This document shows, one piece after another, positions 49,757 to 58,183 of a stretch of 64,000 bases of DNA. The number at the start of each line of letters is the position of its first letter. Within the stretch, counting starts at the first letter, position 1. A program made the translations under genes and the position numbers. The notes under the pieces are model-generated. The model did not search any database. It had not been told where the DNA came from and saw only the letters and a list, made by a program, of their open reading frames with translations. Source of the stretch: an uncultured Oscillospiraceae bacterium (GTDB taxonomy: Bacteria > Bacillota > Clostridia > Oscillospirales > Oscillospiraceae); NCBI GenBank assembly GCA_947626315.1, contig CANQRQ010000002.1, positions 62,001 to 126,000 of the forward strand, given 5' to 3'.

Positions 49757-50404
49757 ATGCCCGAAAAACCCTATGTGACCTATGGCCAGTCCTGCGGCTG
49801 CGGCGAGGGCTACGGCACCGGAAGCACCGCCGCGTCCAGGGCCATTACCGGCTGCCGCTTCAGCCTCTCCGCCATGACCGACCGCTATGTGGACGTGATT
49901 CTGGGAGCGGTGGGCAAGGTGGACACCGGCAAGATCTGGCAGAACACCGGCCGGCTCTCCACCGTCTACCGGGGCCGGCAGATCCACGTGGAGGACGCGG
50001 TGAAGGCCTGCTTCATCTACGCCTGGCAGCCGGACGTGCACATGACCCTGGAGGCCACCTATTCCAAGGGCTGCCCCGGGGACACGGACGCGGACTGCTT
50101 CATGAGCGAGGACGACGTCCCCCTCAACGAGGAGAAGATCAAGGACATCCACTTCCCGGTGGACTGCAAGATCGCCCTCTACCCCATGGGCGTGCCCAAC
50201 TATATGGAGTATATCGCCAACATCGTCAACCACGCCATCGACCTGGGGCTCTATGAACGCTCCACCCATTACTGCACCGTCCTCAGAGGCGACGTGCAGG
50301 AGCTCTTTGACTACTTCCACTGGGTCAACACCACCTGCGGCCAGGCCCTGAGCCACTATATTTTTGAGGTGACCCTGTCCGTCAACAGCCCCACCGCGGA
50401 ATAA
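49757..50404 (+). CDS. ykoF: YkoF-type thiamine/HMP-binding protein
   Basis: The 215-residue protein starts at ATG 49757 behind AGGAGGAA. It has two tandem YKOF ferredoxin-like domains (about 25-105 and 130-210). Bacillus YkoF binds thiamine and hydroxymethylpyrimidine. The Cys-rich start (SCGCGEGYG) is odd for the family. First gene of the TPP-controlled transporter operon. Confidence 0.9.
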   Translation: MPEKPYVTYGQSCGCGEGYGTGSTAASRAITGCRFSLSAMTDRYVDVILGAVGKVDTGKIWQNTGRLSTVYRGRQIHVEDAVKACFIYAWQPDVHMTLEATYSKGCPGDTDADCFMSEDDVPLNEEKIKDIHFPVDCKIALYPMGVPNYMEYIANIVNHAIDLGLYERSTHYCTVLRGDVQELFDYFHWVNTTCGQALSHYIFEVTLSVNSPTAE

Positions 50405-50425
50405 ATATTGAATGGGAGAAAAAAG

Positions 50426-51022
50426 ATGAAACTCAACTGGAAACTGAAGGATATTCTGATGATCGCCGTCTGCTCGGTGCTCTTTGGCTTTGTGTTCCTG
50501 GGCGCGACCTACGCCGGGGGCCTTCTCTCCGGCGTGCTGACGCCCTTGGGCCTGTCCTCCCTGGGCTATGAGCCCTTCTACGGCATCTATTTCATGGCTG
50601 GGGCCTTCGGCATCTACGTGATGCGCAAGCCCGGCACCGGCCTGGTGGCCGAGATGCTGGCCGCCATTATCGAGTGCCTGCTGGGCAACTACTTCGGGCC
50701 CATTATCATCCTCTCCGGCTTTGTCCAGGGCCTGGGCTTTGAGCTGCTCTTCGCCCTGCGGAAGTACCGCCGTTTCGACCTGCCCACCATGCTGATCGCC
50801 TCGGTGATCTGCTCCGTGGTCACCATGGGCTACAACCTGGTCATCAGCGGCTACAGCAGCATCGCCGTGCCTGTGCTGGCGCTGATGCTGGCGGTGCGTC
50901 TGGTCAGCGCCATGCTCATTGACGGCTGCCTGGTCAAGTTCCTGGCCGACCGTCTGGCCCGGGCGGGCGTCCTGAAGGGCTACGCCATCAGCGAGGGCCT
51001 CTCCCAGGACCTGGAGGACTGA
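50426..51022 (+). CDS. ykoE: ECF transporter S component YkoE (thiamine precursor)
   Basis: The 198-residue membrane protein with five to six helices starts at ATG 50426 behind GGGAG. It matches YkoE, the substrate-binding component for hydroxymethylpyrimidine or thiamine in ECF transporters (MIAVCSVLFGFVFLG, GYEPFYGIYFMAG). Confidence 0.9.
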   Translation: MKLNWKLKDILMIAVCSVLFGFVFLGATYAGGLLSGVLTPLGLSSLGYEPFYGIYFMAGAFGIYVMRKPGTGLVAEMLAAIIECLLGNYFGPIIILSGFVQGLGFELLFALRKYRRFDLPTMLIASVICSVVTMGYNLVISGYSSIAVPVLALMLAVRLVSAMLIDGCLVKFLADRLARAGVLKGYAISEGLSQDLED

Positions 51023-51026
51023 GGCC

Positions 51027-52541
51027 GTGGAGACCCCTGCCCTGCGCCTGCAGGACCTGTGCTTTCGCTACAGCGAACAGGGCAAACGGAACATCCTCGA
51101 CCACGTGTCCCTGGAGATTCCCGCCGGGAAGATCACCGTGCTCATGGGCAGCGGCGGCTGCGGAAAGAGCACCCTGGCCGCCGTGGCCGCCGGACTGTAC
51201 CCGGAAAACGGGGGCTTTCTGGCCTCCGGCACCGTGGAGCTCTTCGGGCGGAGCGTGGGGGAGCTGAGCATCCCGGAGCGAGCCCGGCTGCTGAGCCTGA
51301 TGTTCCAGAACCCGGAGCTGCAGTTTTGCATGGACACCCTCCGCAAGGAGCTGCGCTTCTGCCTGGAGAACCTGAACGTCCCCCGGGAGGAGATGGACGG
51401 CCGGGCCCTGGCCGCCGCCCGGGCCCTGGGCCTGGAGGAGCAGCTGGACCAAAAGCTCCACAGCCTCTCCGGCGGGGAGAAGCAGCGGGCCATGCTCTGC
51501 TGCCTGACCGTTCTGGAGAGCCGCTGCCTGCTTCTGGACGAGACCCTGGCCAATATCGACAGCGGCGCGGCCAAAGAGCTGGTGGCCCAGATGGTCCGGC
51601 TGCGGCAGGAGGGAAAGACTATCATTGCCATCGACCACCGGCTGGAGACCTGGCTGGAGGCCGCCGACGAGATCATTATCCTGGGCCAGGGGGCCCAGGT
51701 GCTGGCCCGGGGCATCAACCGGGACAACCTGGCCGAGTACCGGGAGCTCTTCCGGCAGGAGGGGCTGTACTACCCGGAGAAGCCCCATCTGAAGGCCGCC
51801 GCCCTGCCCGAGCCGGCGCCGGCGGTGGAGCTGAAGGGCGTCAGCATCCCCCGGGCGGTGGAGAAGGACCGCTGGGGCCGGAAGACGGTCCGGGGCTGGC
51901 TGCTCCGGGACGCCTGCGCCGCCTTCCCCCAGGGCCGCATGACCGCCGTGCTGGGGAAGAGCGGCTCCGGCAAGACCAGCACCTTTCTGTCCGTCTTGAA
52001 GCAGCACCCCTATGAGGGGAGCATTTTCATCCGGGGCCGGGACCTGAAGAGCATCCGGGAGCGGGAGCTCTTCGGGCAGATCGGCATGGTGTTCCAGAAT
52101 CCGGGCAACCAGTTCGTCAGCCAGAAGGCGGAGGAGGAGCTGCTGCGGAGCCTGCGCCTCTGGGAGAGGGACCTCAGCGAGGAGGCGGCCCGGGAGAAAG
52201 CTCTGGCGCTGCTGGACAGCTTCGGCCTGCGGCCCTGGCACCGCTTTTCCCCCTACATGCTCAGCCAGGGCCAGCAGCGGCGCCTGGCAGTGCTGGCGGT
52301 GCTGGCCGGACGGCAGGAGATCCTGTTTTTGGACGAGCCCACCTACGGCCAGGACCGGCGCTCCACCGACGCCATCATGGAGCGGCTGCGCCTGAAGGTG
52401 GAGACGGAGGGGCTCACCGTGGTCTTTATCACCCATGACCGGGAGCTGGCCGCCGCCTGGGCGGACAAGCTCTACCGGCTGGAAGGGCAAAAGCTGCTGG
52501 AGACCCGGCCGGAGGACCTGTTTGAGGAGGCGGCGCTGTGA
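51027..52541 (+). CDS. ykoD: ECF transporter double-ATPase YkoD
   Basis: The 504-residue protein has two fused ECF ATPase domains: Walker A GSGGCGKST (about residue 34) and GKSGSGKTST (about residue 312), signatures LSGGEKQRA and LSQGQQRRL. It starts at GTG with GGAGG about 10 nt before. It energises YkoE/YkoC and overlaps ykoC by ATGA-like coupling (GTGA). Confidence 0.93.
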   Translation: METPALRLQDLCFRYSEQGKRNILDHVSLEIPAGKITVLMGSGGCGKSTLAAVAAGLYPENGGFLASGTVELFGRSVGELSIPERARLLSLMFQNPELQFCMDTLRKELRFCLENLNVPREEMDGRALAAARALGLEEQLDQKLHSLSGGEKQRAMLCCLTVLESRCLLLDETLANIDSGAAKELVAQMVRLRQEGKTIIAIDHRLETWLEAADEIIILGQGAQVLARGINRDNLAEYRELFRQEGLYYPEKPHLKAAALPEPAPAVELKGVSIPRAVEKDRWGRKTVRGWLLRDACAAFPQGRMTAVLGKSGSGKTSTFLSVLKQHPYEGSIFIRGRDLKSIRERELFGQIGMVFQNPGNQFVSQKAEEELLRSLRLWERDLSEEAAREKALALLDSFGLRPWHRFSPYMLSQGQQRRLAVLAVLAGRQEILFLDEPTYGQDRRSTDAIMERLRLKVETEGLTVVFITHDRELAAAWADKLYRLEGQKLLETRPEDLFEEAAL

Positions 52542-53281
52542 AGCTGGAAAAACTCAACCCCAGTCTGAAGGCGCTGACGGTGCTGCTGTGCGCCATCGAG
52601 CTGTCCTTTCAATATCTGGCCGGCCTGAACACGGCGGTGTTTCTGGTCTGCCTGCTGCTGCTGATCTTCTGCTCCGACGCCTCTTTAAAGACGGCCCTGC
52701 AGATCCTGATCCCCGCCTTCATCGCCGCTCTGGGGCTCTTCTTCATGGGCCTGTACTATGCCCGGGGCAACAGCCTGACGGACGCGGAGCTCTCCGGCCT
52801 CAGCTCCCTGCCCTACGCGGTGCGGGCGGCCCTGTCCACCAACTTCGGCGCCGCGCTGCAGCTGGCCACCCGCCTGCTGGCCTTCGCCGGGCTGGGGGTG
52901 CTCTTCGCCCTGACCACTGACCGGGAGCTCTTCCTGTACAGCCTGATGCGCCAGTGCCGGCTGCCCGCCGGCTTTGCCTACGGCATTCTGGCCGCCGTCA
53001 ACCTGATGCCGGAGATGGTCCGGGAATTCAAGACCGTGCGGCTGGCTTTCCGGGTCCGGGGCCTCCGGCCGGGGCCTTTCTCCCTGGGCCCGGTGTTCAC
53101 CATGCTGGTCAACTCCATCCGCTGGTCCGAGAGCGTGGCCATGGCCATGGAGTCCAAGGGCTTCAGCGGCGAGCAGCCCCGAAGCTACTACCTCCGCCCC
53201 AAAGTGCGTTGGTACGACTGGCTCTTCTGCCTGGGCGCCCTGGGGGCCATCCTGGCAGGGATGCTCCTGCTGCCTAAATAA
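52538..53281 (+). CDS. ykoC: ECF transporter T component YkoC
   Basis: A 247-residue membrane protein with the CbiQ-like coupling motifs around AFRVRGLRPG and AMAMESKGFSG, which link it to the ATPases. It starts at GTG 52538 inside the end of ykoD and is the last gene of the operon. Confidence 0.92.
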   Translation: MKLEKLNPSLKALTVLLCAIELSFQYLAGLNTAVFLVCLLLLIFCSDASLKTALQILIPAFIAALGLFFMGLYYARGNSLTDAELSGLSSLPYAVRAALSTNFGAALQLATRLLAFAGLGVLFALTTDRELFLYSLMRQCRLPAGFAYGILAAVNLMPEMVREFKTVRLAFRVRGLRPGPFSLGPVFTMLVNSIRWSESVAMAMESKGFSGEQPRSYYLRPKVRWYDWLFCLGALGAILAGMLLLPK

Positions 53282-53300
53282 TTTACAGCGAACAAAAAAA

Positions 53301-53327
53301 CAGCCGCCCGGATATCCCGGGCGGCTG
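53301..53327 (-). terminator. Leftward terminator between ykoC and the pseudogene
   Basis: An 11-bp perfect stem CAGCCGCCCGG/CCGGGCGGCTG is followed on the minus strand by T7, so it stops leftward transcription. On the plus strand there is no T run. A second small hairpin CGTGTC/GACACG follows at 53331-53351. Confidence 0.8.
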
Positions 53328-53436
53328 CGGCGTGTCAAGAAGGGAGACACGTGCTGAATAACTAAACGAAGGTTTATCCTCCAGAGCATCCTTCCTTTGG
53401 CAGATTAATTTTACCGTATGCTCTGTTCGCGTAGAG

Positions 53437-54609
53437 CTAGTCGTAGCCCAGCTGCTGCCGCAGCAGCGCGTAACGGGGATGCATTTCCAGGGTCAGCGTG
53501 CCGTCCGGGCCGAAGTCCCCCTCCTCGTTGAGGTAGCGCCAGCCGCCGGCGAAGGCCTCATGGGATACGGCGGTGCTCTCCCCGTAGCTGAAGCTCACGT
53601 GTTCAAAGCGGATGAAGCCCTCCCCCGCCGGGGCCGGGCAGGCCTCCGCAGGCAGAACGGCCTGACCCTCCTCCGCCTCCAGCACCGAGGCGATACGGTT
53701 AGCGGAGGCGGAGGCCTTGCTAAGCATCATGAACACCCGGTTCAGGCCCATGACGCCCATCATGATCATGTTGAAATAGGTCAGAAAGGCCAGGATCACG
53801 CCGGGCAGCATCAGCCCGGCGTTCACCCGGTAAGCGCCCAGGACCACCACCGCGGTGAGCCCGATGTTCAGGGACATCTGCATGGCGGGGCCGGGGATGG
53901 CCATGATGGTGCTGGCTCGGATATCGCTGGCGGCCATGTCGTTGTTGGCCGCCGCAAAGCGCTCCTTCTCGTACTTCTCTTTGGAGAGGGCCTTGACCAC
54001 CCGGATGCCCGTGATGGCCTCCCGCATGATGAGGACCACCCGGTCCAGCTTCTCCTGCACCCGGTTATAAAGCGGGATACCCTTGCGGGACACGGTGACG
54101 CAGACCAGGATGAGGACCGGCGCCATCACGCACATCACCAGGGCCATATGAGCGTCCATGGTCAGCGCCACGGCGATGCCGCCAAAGAGCATGATCGGCG
54201 CCCGGATGCACATGGTCTGGATGGATTGGACACAGGACTGGACATTATAGCTGTCGCTGGTCATGCGGCTGATGAGGCTGGGCAGGCCGAAGGCGTCAAA
54301 CCGGGCGCCGGACAGGTTCACAGTCTTGCGAAACAGCGCCTGCCGCACGTCGTAGGAGATGTTGTGGGCGTTCTCCACCGCCCGCCGGTTGGCCAGCACG
54401 TTCAGCTGCCTGGTCACCACCGCGGCCAGGATCATCAGGGAGCCCCACAGGATCACCCGGTCCATGCGGCCCAGGGGCACCACATGGTCGATCAGGTGCT
54501 CCAGGATGTAGGGCAGCATGAGCTCTGACAGAGTGCCCAGGAGCTTTACCGCCATGACCAGCAGGATGCTGTTTCAGTACCGGCCCATAGTGTGAAGGAT
54601 CAGTTTCAT
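53437..54609 (-). pseudogene. Chimeric pseudogene: ABC exporter 5' part fused to an M56-LRR fragment
   Basis: From ATG 54609 the sequence is a near-identical copy of the first 352 codons of the exporter gene at 27946-29703, but codon 12 (CGA) has become TGA (54574-54576), and the copy ends before the ATPase domain. Downstream it is joined to about 110 bp related to 55583-55695 of the M56-LRR-glycosidase gene (GGWRYLNEEGDFGPDGTLTL), with a stop at 53437. The junction lies in the shared GCCGGCGAAGG (53545-53555). A frame is open from Met 54555, so a truncated membrane domain could still be made, but the gene is non-functional as an exporter. Confidence 0.9.
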
Positions 54610-54692
54610 AAAAGCCTCGCTTGCCCTGCGGCCGCGCCAAGGGATAAGCCCGGCCGTGGGAAGGATTTACTCTGTTTTTCAAAGCTTTGCCT

Positions 54693-54721
54693 ATTGTATC
54701 AACTTTTTCCCCGAAAGGCAA
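54693..54721 (-). promoter_or_regulatory. Duplicated exporter promoter in front of the pseudogene
   Basis: TTGCCT (54716-54721) and TACAAT (54693-54698) with a 17-bp spacer are identical to the exporter promoter at 29788-29816. Homology ends at 54722. Confidence 0.6.
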
Positions 54722-54781
54722 TGGCATTTCGCCCTGGAAAAGCCGAATTATTCTACATGAAATACCAAGACAATATAAAAA

Positions 54782-54809
54782 ATCGGACAGCTTTCATAAG
54801 CTGTCCGAT
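54782..54809 (-). terminator. Terminator of the BlaI-M56 operon
   Basis: A perfect 12-bp stem ATCGGACAGCTT/AAGCTGTCCGAT with a 4-nt loop is followed on the minus strand by T6, 45 bp after the M56 gene stop. Confidence 0.85.
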
Positions 54810-54853
54810 AAAAGTGCAGCAGCACAGGAAGATGGAGCTTTTCCACCCAGACA

Positions 54854-57697
54854 TCAGGTCCCCTCTTTCAGGATGAGCCAGGCCGTGGGGATCTGCCGGT
54901 CGATGGATTCCGGGGTCTCCTCGTTTATATAGGCGCCGTCAAAAACCATCTGGGCGGAGGAGCCGCCGTCCATATTGCAGGCGTTGACTGCCCCGTAGCG
55001 GAGCATGAGTTCCGCCAGCTCCTCCAGACTGGCCCCAACGCTGCTGGCCTGCCGCCCGTTGACGGTCAGCAGCAAAACGGCCCCGTCGGCGCGCTGACCA
55101 ATGGCTGCGCGGGGATTGAGGCCGCCCGGCAGGGTCGCCGGGTCCGCGCTCTGCCCATCGGCCACCAGCACTGGCCCACAGGAGCAGGCGTATCGAAGGC
55201 CGGCCTCCTGGGCGGCCTCCAGGCTGTCCAGCCCCACGTGGAGGATGTTTTGCCCGTCCAGGCCTGCATAACAGCTGCCGCTGCCGGCCTCCCCGGCGTA
55301 AACCTGGCTGTCGCAGATCACAGCGCTGTCCGGAAGATTGCCGTCTCCCGAGCCGGCGCCGCCGGCGTTGATGCCGCCCACAGCGTCCCAAAGCTGCGCC
55401 AGCTCCTTGAGTGTGCGGCCCTGAACACCCAGACTGTCCGTATCAAGGCCCAGCACCACCCGGCTGGGGTCCGGCACGATCAGCATGGAGCCGGTATAAT
55501 TTTCGCCGCTGACCGTCTCCAGGACCACATCGTTGTCCTCCGGCCCCGGCTCCGTTTGGGCGCTGGAGTAGGCCGGCTCATCATAGCCCAGCTGCTGCCG
55601 CAGCAGCGCGTAGCGGGGATGCGGCTCCAGGGTCAGCGTGCCGTCCGGGCCGAAGTCCCCCTCCTCGTTCACGTAGCGCCAGCCGCCGGCGAAGGGCTCC
55701 TCCGCCTGGGTGTTGACCTGGCAGCCCGGCGCGGCGGCCTGGAAGCGCTCCACCTGCTCCGCCGGAACCGGGTCCTGGCTGCCCAGCCAGAGCCGCTCCA
55801 GGCCGCTGAGCCCATAGAGCGGGGAGATATCCGCCACCTGGGGGCAGCCGGCCACGTTCAGATGGCGCAGACTGCCGAGCCCGGCCAGGGGGCTGAGATC
55901 GGAGATCTCCGTATCGTTCAGCTCCAGATACTCCAGCTTTTCACAGGCGGCCAGAGGGCTCAGGTCGGCCACCGGGTCATGGCCCAGGAGCAGGACCTCC
56001 AGCTGGGGCATGGAGCGGACAAAGGACAGATCGGTGACGCCCTCGTTGTGGCTCAGGTCCAGGACCTTCAGCTCCGTGCAGTAGGACAGGGCCCGGAGCT
56101 GCTCGGCGTCCAGCCCGGCGCTGCCGAGGGGCGCGGAGGCCGCGATCCGTTCCGTGTCGGTGCGCACGCTGTAGTCCCCCAGGCTGATCTGCCAGACCAC
56201 CTTGACAGCCGGGAAGGCCTCCTGGATGGCCTCCGCTTCCTCAGCGGAGAGGCCGCAGCCGTCCAGATCCAGCCGGGCGCAGCGCCGCAGATAGGGCAGC
56301 CGCTCCCGGAGCTCCGCGCCGCCGTCCCGGACGGCGGTCTTCCGCAGGTCCAGCGCCTCGTCCTGGGTGCTCCGCTCCTGCCCGTACAGGCCGAAGTGAT
56401 AGACAAACTCCAGCTGGGGCGCGGCGTCCATCAGGGTCTTGACGTCCTCCCAGAGGAGCTCCCCCTGCCCCTCCCAGCCCAGGTCCACCGTGCAGGGCCC
56501 GGCCAGCGCGGAGAGCTTCTCCGCCGTCTCGGCCAGGTCCTCGCGGGCAAGCTCGCGCAGGTCCAGGCTGTCCGGGTTGTCCGTCAGAGCGCCGGGCTCC
56601 CGGTCCCGGCTCTTCCCGGCGCTGTCCGCCGGGGTGGAAGCAGCCTCCGGTTCCGCCGGGGCGGACTCCCGGACCGGGCCGGTGCAGGCCACGGCGAAGC
56701 ACGCCGCGGCGCAGACCAGCGCCAGCAGCACCGGCAGAAGCGCCCGCCGGGGCCGCCGGACGATGAAGTTCAGCCGCTCCCGCAGAGCCCTGCCGGAGGA
56801 AGAAATGGCCGTCCCGGAGAGCAGCAGTCCGGCCCGGCGATGCCTGTCCGCCAACGACAGGAGCAGCTCCCCATAGTCCAGGCGCTCCTGCTCCCCCAGG
56901 GCCGCGACGGCCGAGGCGTCCGCCGCCAGCTCCGCGTCCTGCCGGGACAGGGCGCAGGCCCACCAGACCAGGGGGTTGTACCAGTGCAGGGCCAGGGCCA
57001 GCAGCCGGAGCAGGGCCCAGACCTGGTCTCCATGCCGGTAGTGGGCCCGCTCATGGGCCAGGACCCGGTCCAGCGCCCGGCTGTCCTTGGCCACCCCTTC
57101 CGGCACATAGATCGCGGGCGCAAAGAGCCCGAAGAGGCAGGGCGTCCCCGGGGCCGGGCTGACCAGGACCCGCCTGGGCGGGCGCGTCTGCGCCGTCGGC
57201 AGCGGGCGGGCGTTCCGGCGCAGACGGAGAGCGAAGCGCAGATTGGCAAGCAGCGCCAGGAGCAGCAGCAGGGCCGCTCCGGCGAGCCACAGGGCCTTCA
57301 GCGTCCCGGCGGCCGGGAATGGCTGCGGGGCCCGGACAGGCTCCGCCGCCGGGGCCGCCGGGGCCGTCGGCGTCTCCCGCTTCACCGGCGTTTCGGGGTC
57401 CGCCGCCTGGACCGGAGCAGCGGGAGCCTCTCCTGCCGGCAGCCGCAGGGAAGCGGCAGGGAGACCGGACCCGGCCTCCGGCAGAGCTGCCGGAGCGGCG
57501 CTCCGGACCGCCGCCTCCTCCACCAGAGAGGCCACGTTCAACGAGCTTTCAAAGGGGGACACGGGCGCCAGCAACCGCAGCAGCACCAGCAGCCAGAGGG
57601 CGTACCGGAGCCGGGGGTCAATCCGGCCCTTCAGAACGCGGCGCAGCAAGAGCATCAGCAGAAGCAGCACGCTGGAGGAGAGGATCCACTCAGCCAT
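54854..57697 (-). CDS. M56 (BlaR1-like) membrane peptidase fused to leucine-rich repeats and a phosphodiester glycosidase domain
   Basis: The 947-residue protein has BlaR1-type membrane helices in the first 150 residues, a cytoplasmic M56 zinc-protease with HERAH at 215-219 and the third ligand E256 (DAELAADASAV), and a transmembrane helix near 318-340. The extracellular part has about five leucine-rich repeats (LKVLDLSHN, LEVLLLGH, LEYLELND, LRHLNVAG, LERLWLGS; about 540-650) and a C-terminal NAGPA-like phosphodiester glycosidase domain (about 700-947, NMDGGSSAQMVFDG). BlaR1 normally has a penicillin-binding domain outside. It overlaps blaI by 8 bp and should cleave or inactivate BlaI on a signal; the ligand is unknown. 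Confidence 0.85.
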   Translation of the reverse strand: MAEWILSSSVLLLLMLLLRRVLKGRIDPRLRYALWLLVLLRLLAPVSPFESSLNVASLVEEAAVRSAAPAALPEAGSGLPAASLRLPAGEAPAAPVQAADPETPVKRETPTAPAAPAAEPVRAPQPFPAAGTLKALWLAGAALLLLLALLANLRFALRLRRNARPLPTAQTRPPRRVLVSPAPGTPCLFGLFAPAIYVPEGVAKDSRALDRVLAHERAHYRHGDQVWALLRLLALALHWYNPLVWWACALSRQDAELAADASAVAALGEQERLDYGELLLSLADRHRRAGLLLSGTAISSSGRALRERLNFIVRRPRRALLPVLLALVCAAACFAVACTGPVRESAPAEPEAASTPADSAGKSRDREPGALTDNPDSLDLRELAREDLAETAEKLSALAGPCTVDLGWEGQGELLWEDVKTLMDAAPQLEFVYHFGLYGQERSTQDEALDLRKTAVRDGGAELRERLPYLRRCARLDLDGCGLSAEEAEAIQEAFPAVKVVWQISLGDYSVRTDTERIAASAPLGSAGLDAEQLRALSYCTELKVLDLSHNEGVTDLSFVRSMPQLEVLLLGHDPVADLSPLAACEKLEYLELNDTEISDLSPLAGLGSLRHLNVAGCPQVADISPLYGLSGLERLWLGSQDPVPAEQVERFQAAAPGCQVNTQAEEPFAGGWRYVNEEGDFGPDGTLTLEPHPRYALLRQQLGYDEPAYSSAQTEPGPEDNDVVLETVSGENYTGSMLIVPDPSRVVLGLDTDSLGVQGRTLKELAQLWDAVGGINAGGAGSGDGNLPDSAVICDSQVYAGEAGSGSCYAGLDGQNILHVGLDSLEAAQEAGLRYACSCGPVLVADGQSADPATLPGGLNPRAAIGQRADGAVLLLTVNGRQASSVGASLEELAELMLRYGAVNACNMDGGSSAQMVFDGAYINEETPESIDRQIPTAWLILKEGT

Positions 57698-58070
57698 GGC
57701 GCTTCTCCCGCTCGCTCTTCAGCAGGTCGTACAGCTCGTCCAGCTCCTGGTCGCTGAGCTGGCCCTCCACCATGGAGTTGACCAGGGACAGGGGGCTGCC
57801 CCCGAAAATCCGGTCTATGAAAGAGCGGGTCTCCTCCCGGACCGCCTCGCTCCGCTCGATCAGCGGGTAGAAGAGCTTGGCCCGGGGCCCCTGCTCCACC
57901 CGGAACAGGCCCTTCTTCTCCATCCGGGAGACCACCGTCTCCACCGTGGAGAGCGCCTGCCCGGTGCGGGCAGAGCAGCGCTTGCGGATCTGGGCCAGGG
58001 TCAGAGGACTCTCTTCCCACAGGCACTCATAGACCGACCACTCGCCGCCGGTCAGCCGTGTTTTGGACAT
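57690..58070 (-). CDS. BlaI/MecI/CopY-family repressor
   Basis: The 126-residue winged-helix repressor has the family pattern (LTGGEWSVYECLWEESPLTLAQI, ALSTVETVVSRMEKKGLF) and a C-terminal dimerisation helix region with the protease-sensitive area typical of BlaI. It lies upstream of and overlaps the M56 gene, forming a two-gene sensing unit. Two TACAAT-type operator sites cover its promoter, so it should repress its own operon. Confidence 0.92.
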   Translation of the reverse strand: MSKTRLTGGEWSVYECLWEESPLTLAQIRKRCSARTGQALSTVETVVSRMEKKGLFRVEQGPRAKLFYPLIERSEAVREETRSFIDRIFGGSPLSLVNSMVEGQLSDQELDELYDLLKSEREKRHG

Positions 58071-58080
58071 ACAATCACCG

Positions 58081-58129
58081 CCTTACAATGTAGTGTTATC
58101 ATAATAGCACCACATTGTAAGGCTGTCAA
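58081..58129 (-). promoter_or_regulatory. BlaI promoter and paired operators
   Basis: On the minus strand TTGACA (58124-58129) and TATTAT (58101-58106) are 17 bp apart. Two 15-bp inverted arms (58081-58095 and 58108-58122, one mismatch) each contain TACAATGTG/A, the TACAnTGTA type of BlaI operator. One covers the spacer and one the start of transcription. Confidence 0.85.
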
Positions 58130-58141
58130 GAGGAAAAAACT

Positions 58142-58168
58142 CCCGGAGCGGAAATTTTCCGCTCCGGG
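58142..58168 (-). terminator. Terminator of the MATE transporter gene
   Basis: A 13-bp stem CCCGGAGCGGAAA/TTTCCGCTCCGGG is followed on the minus strand by GTTTTTTCC, just before the BlaI promoter. Confidence 0.85.
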
Positions 58169-58183
58169 CAAACTTCTGTTTAT

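Noticed and set aside
54554..54555. Met 54555 as the true start of a functional truncated exporter
   Set aside because: It lacks a ribosome site and corresponds to an internal Met of the intact gene; the original start is followed by a stop at codon 12 and the ATPase domain is missing.
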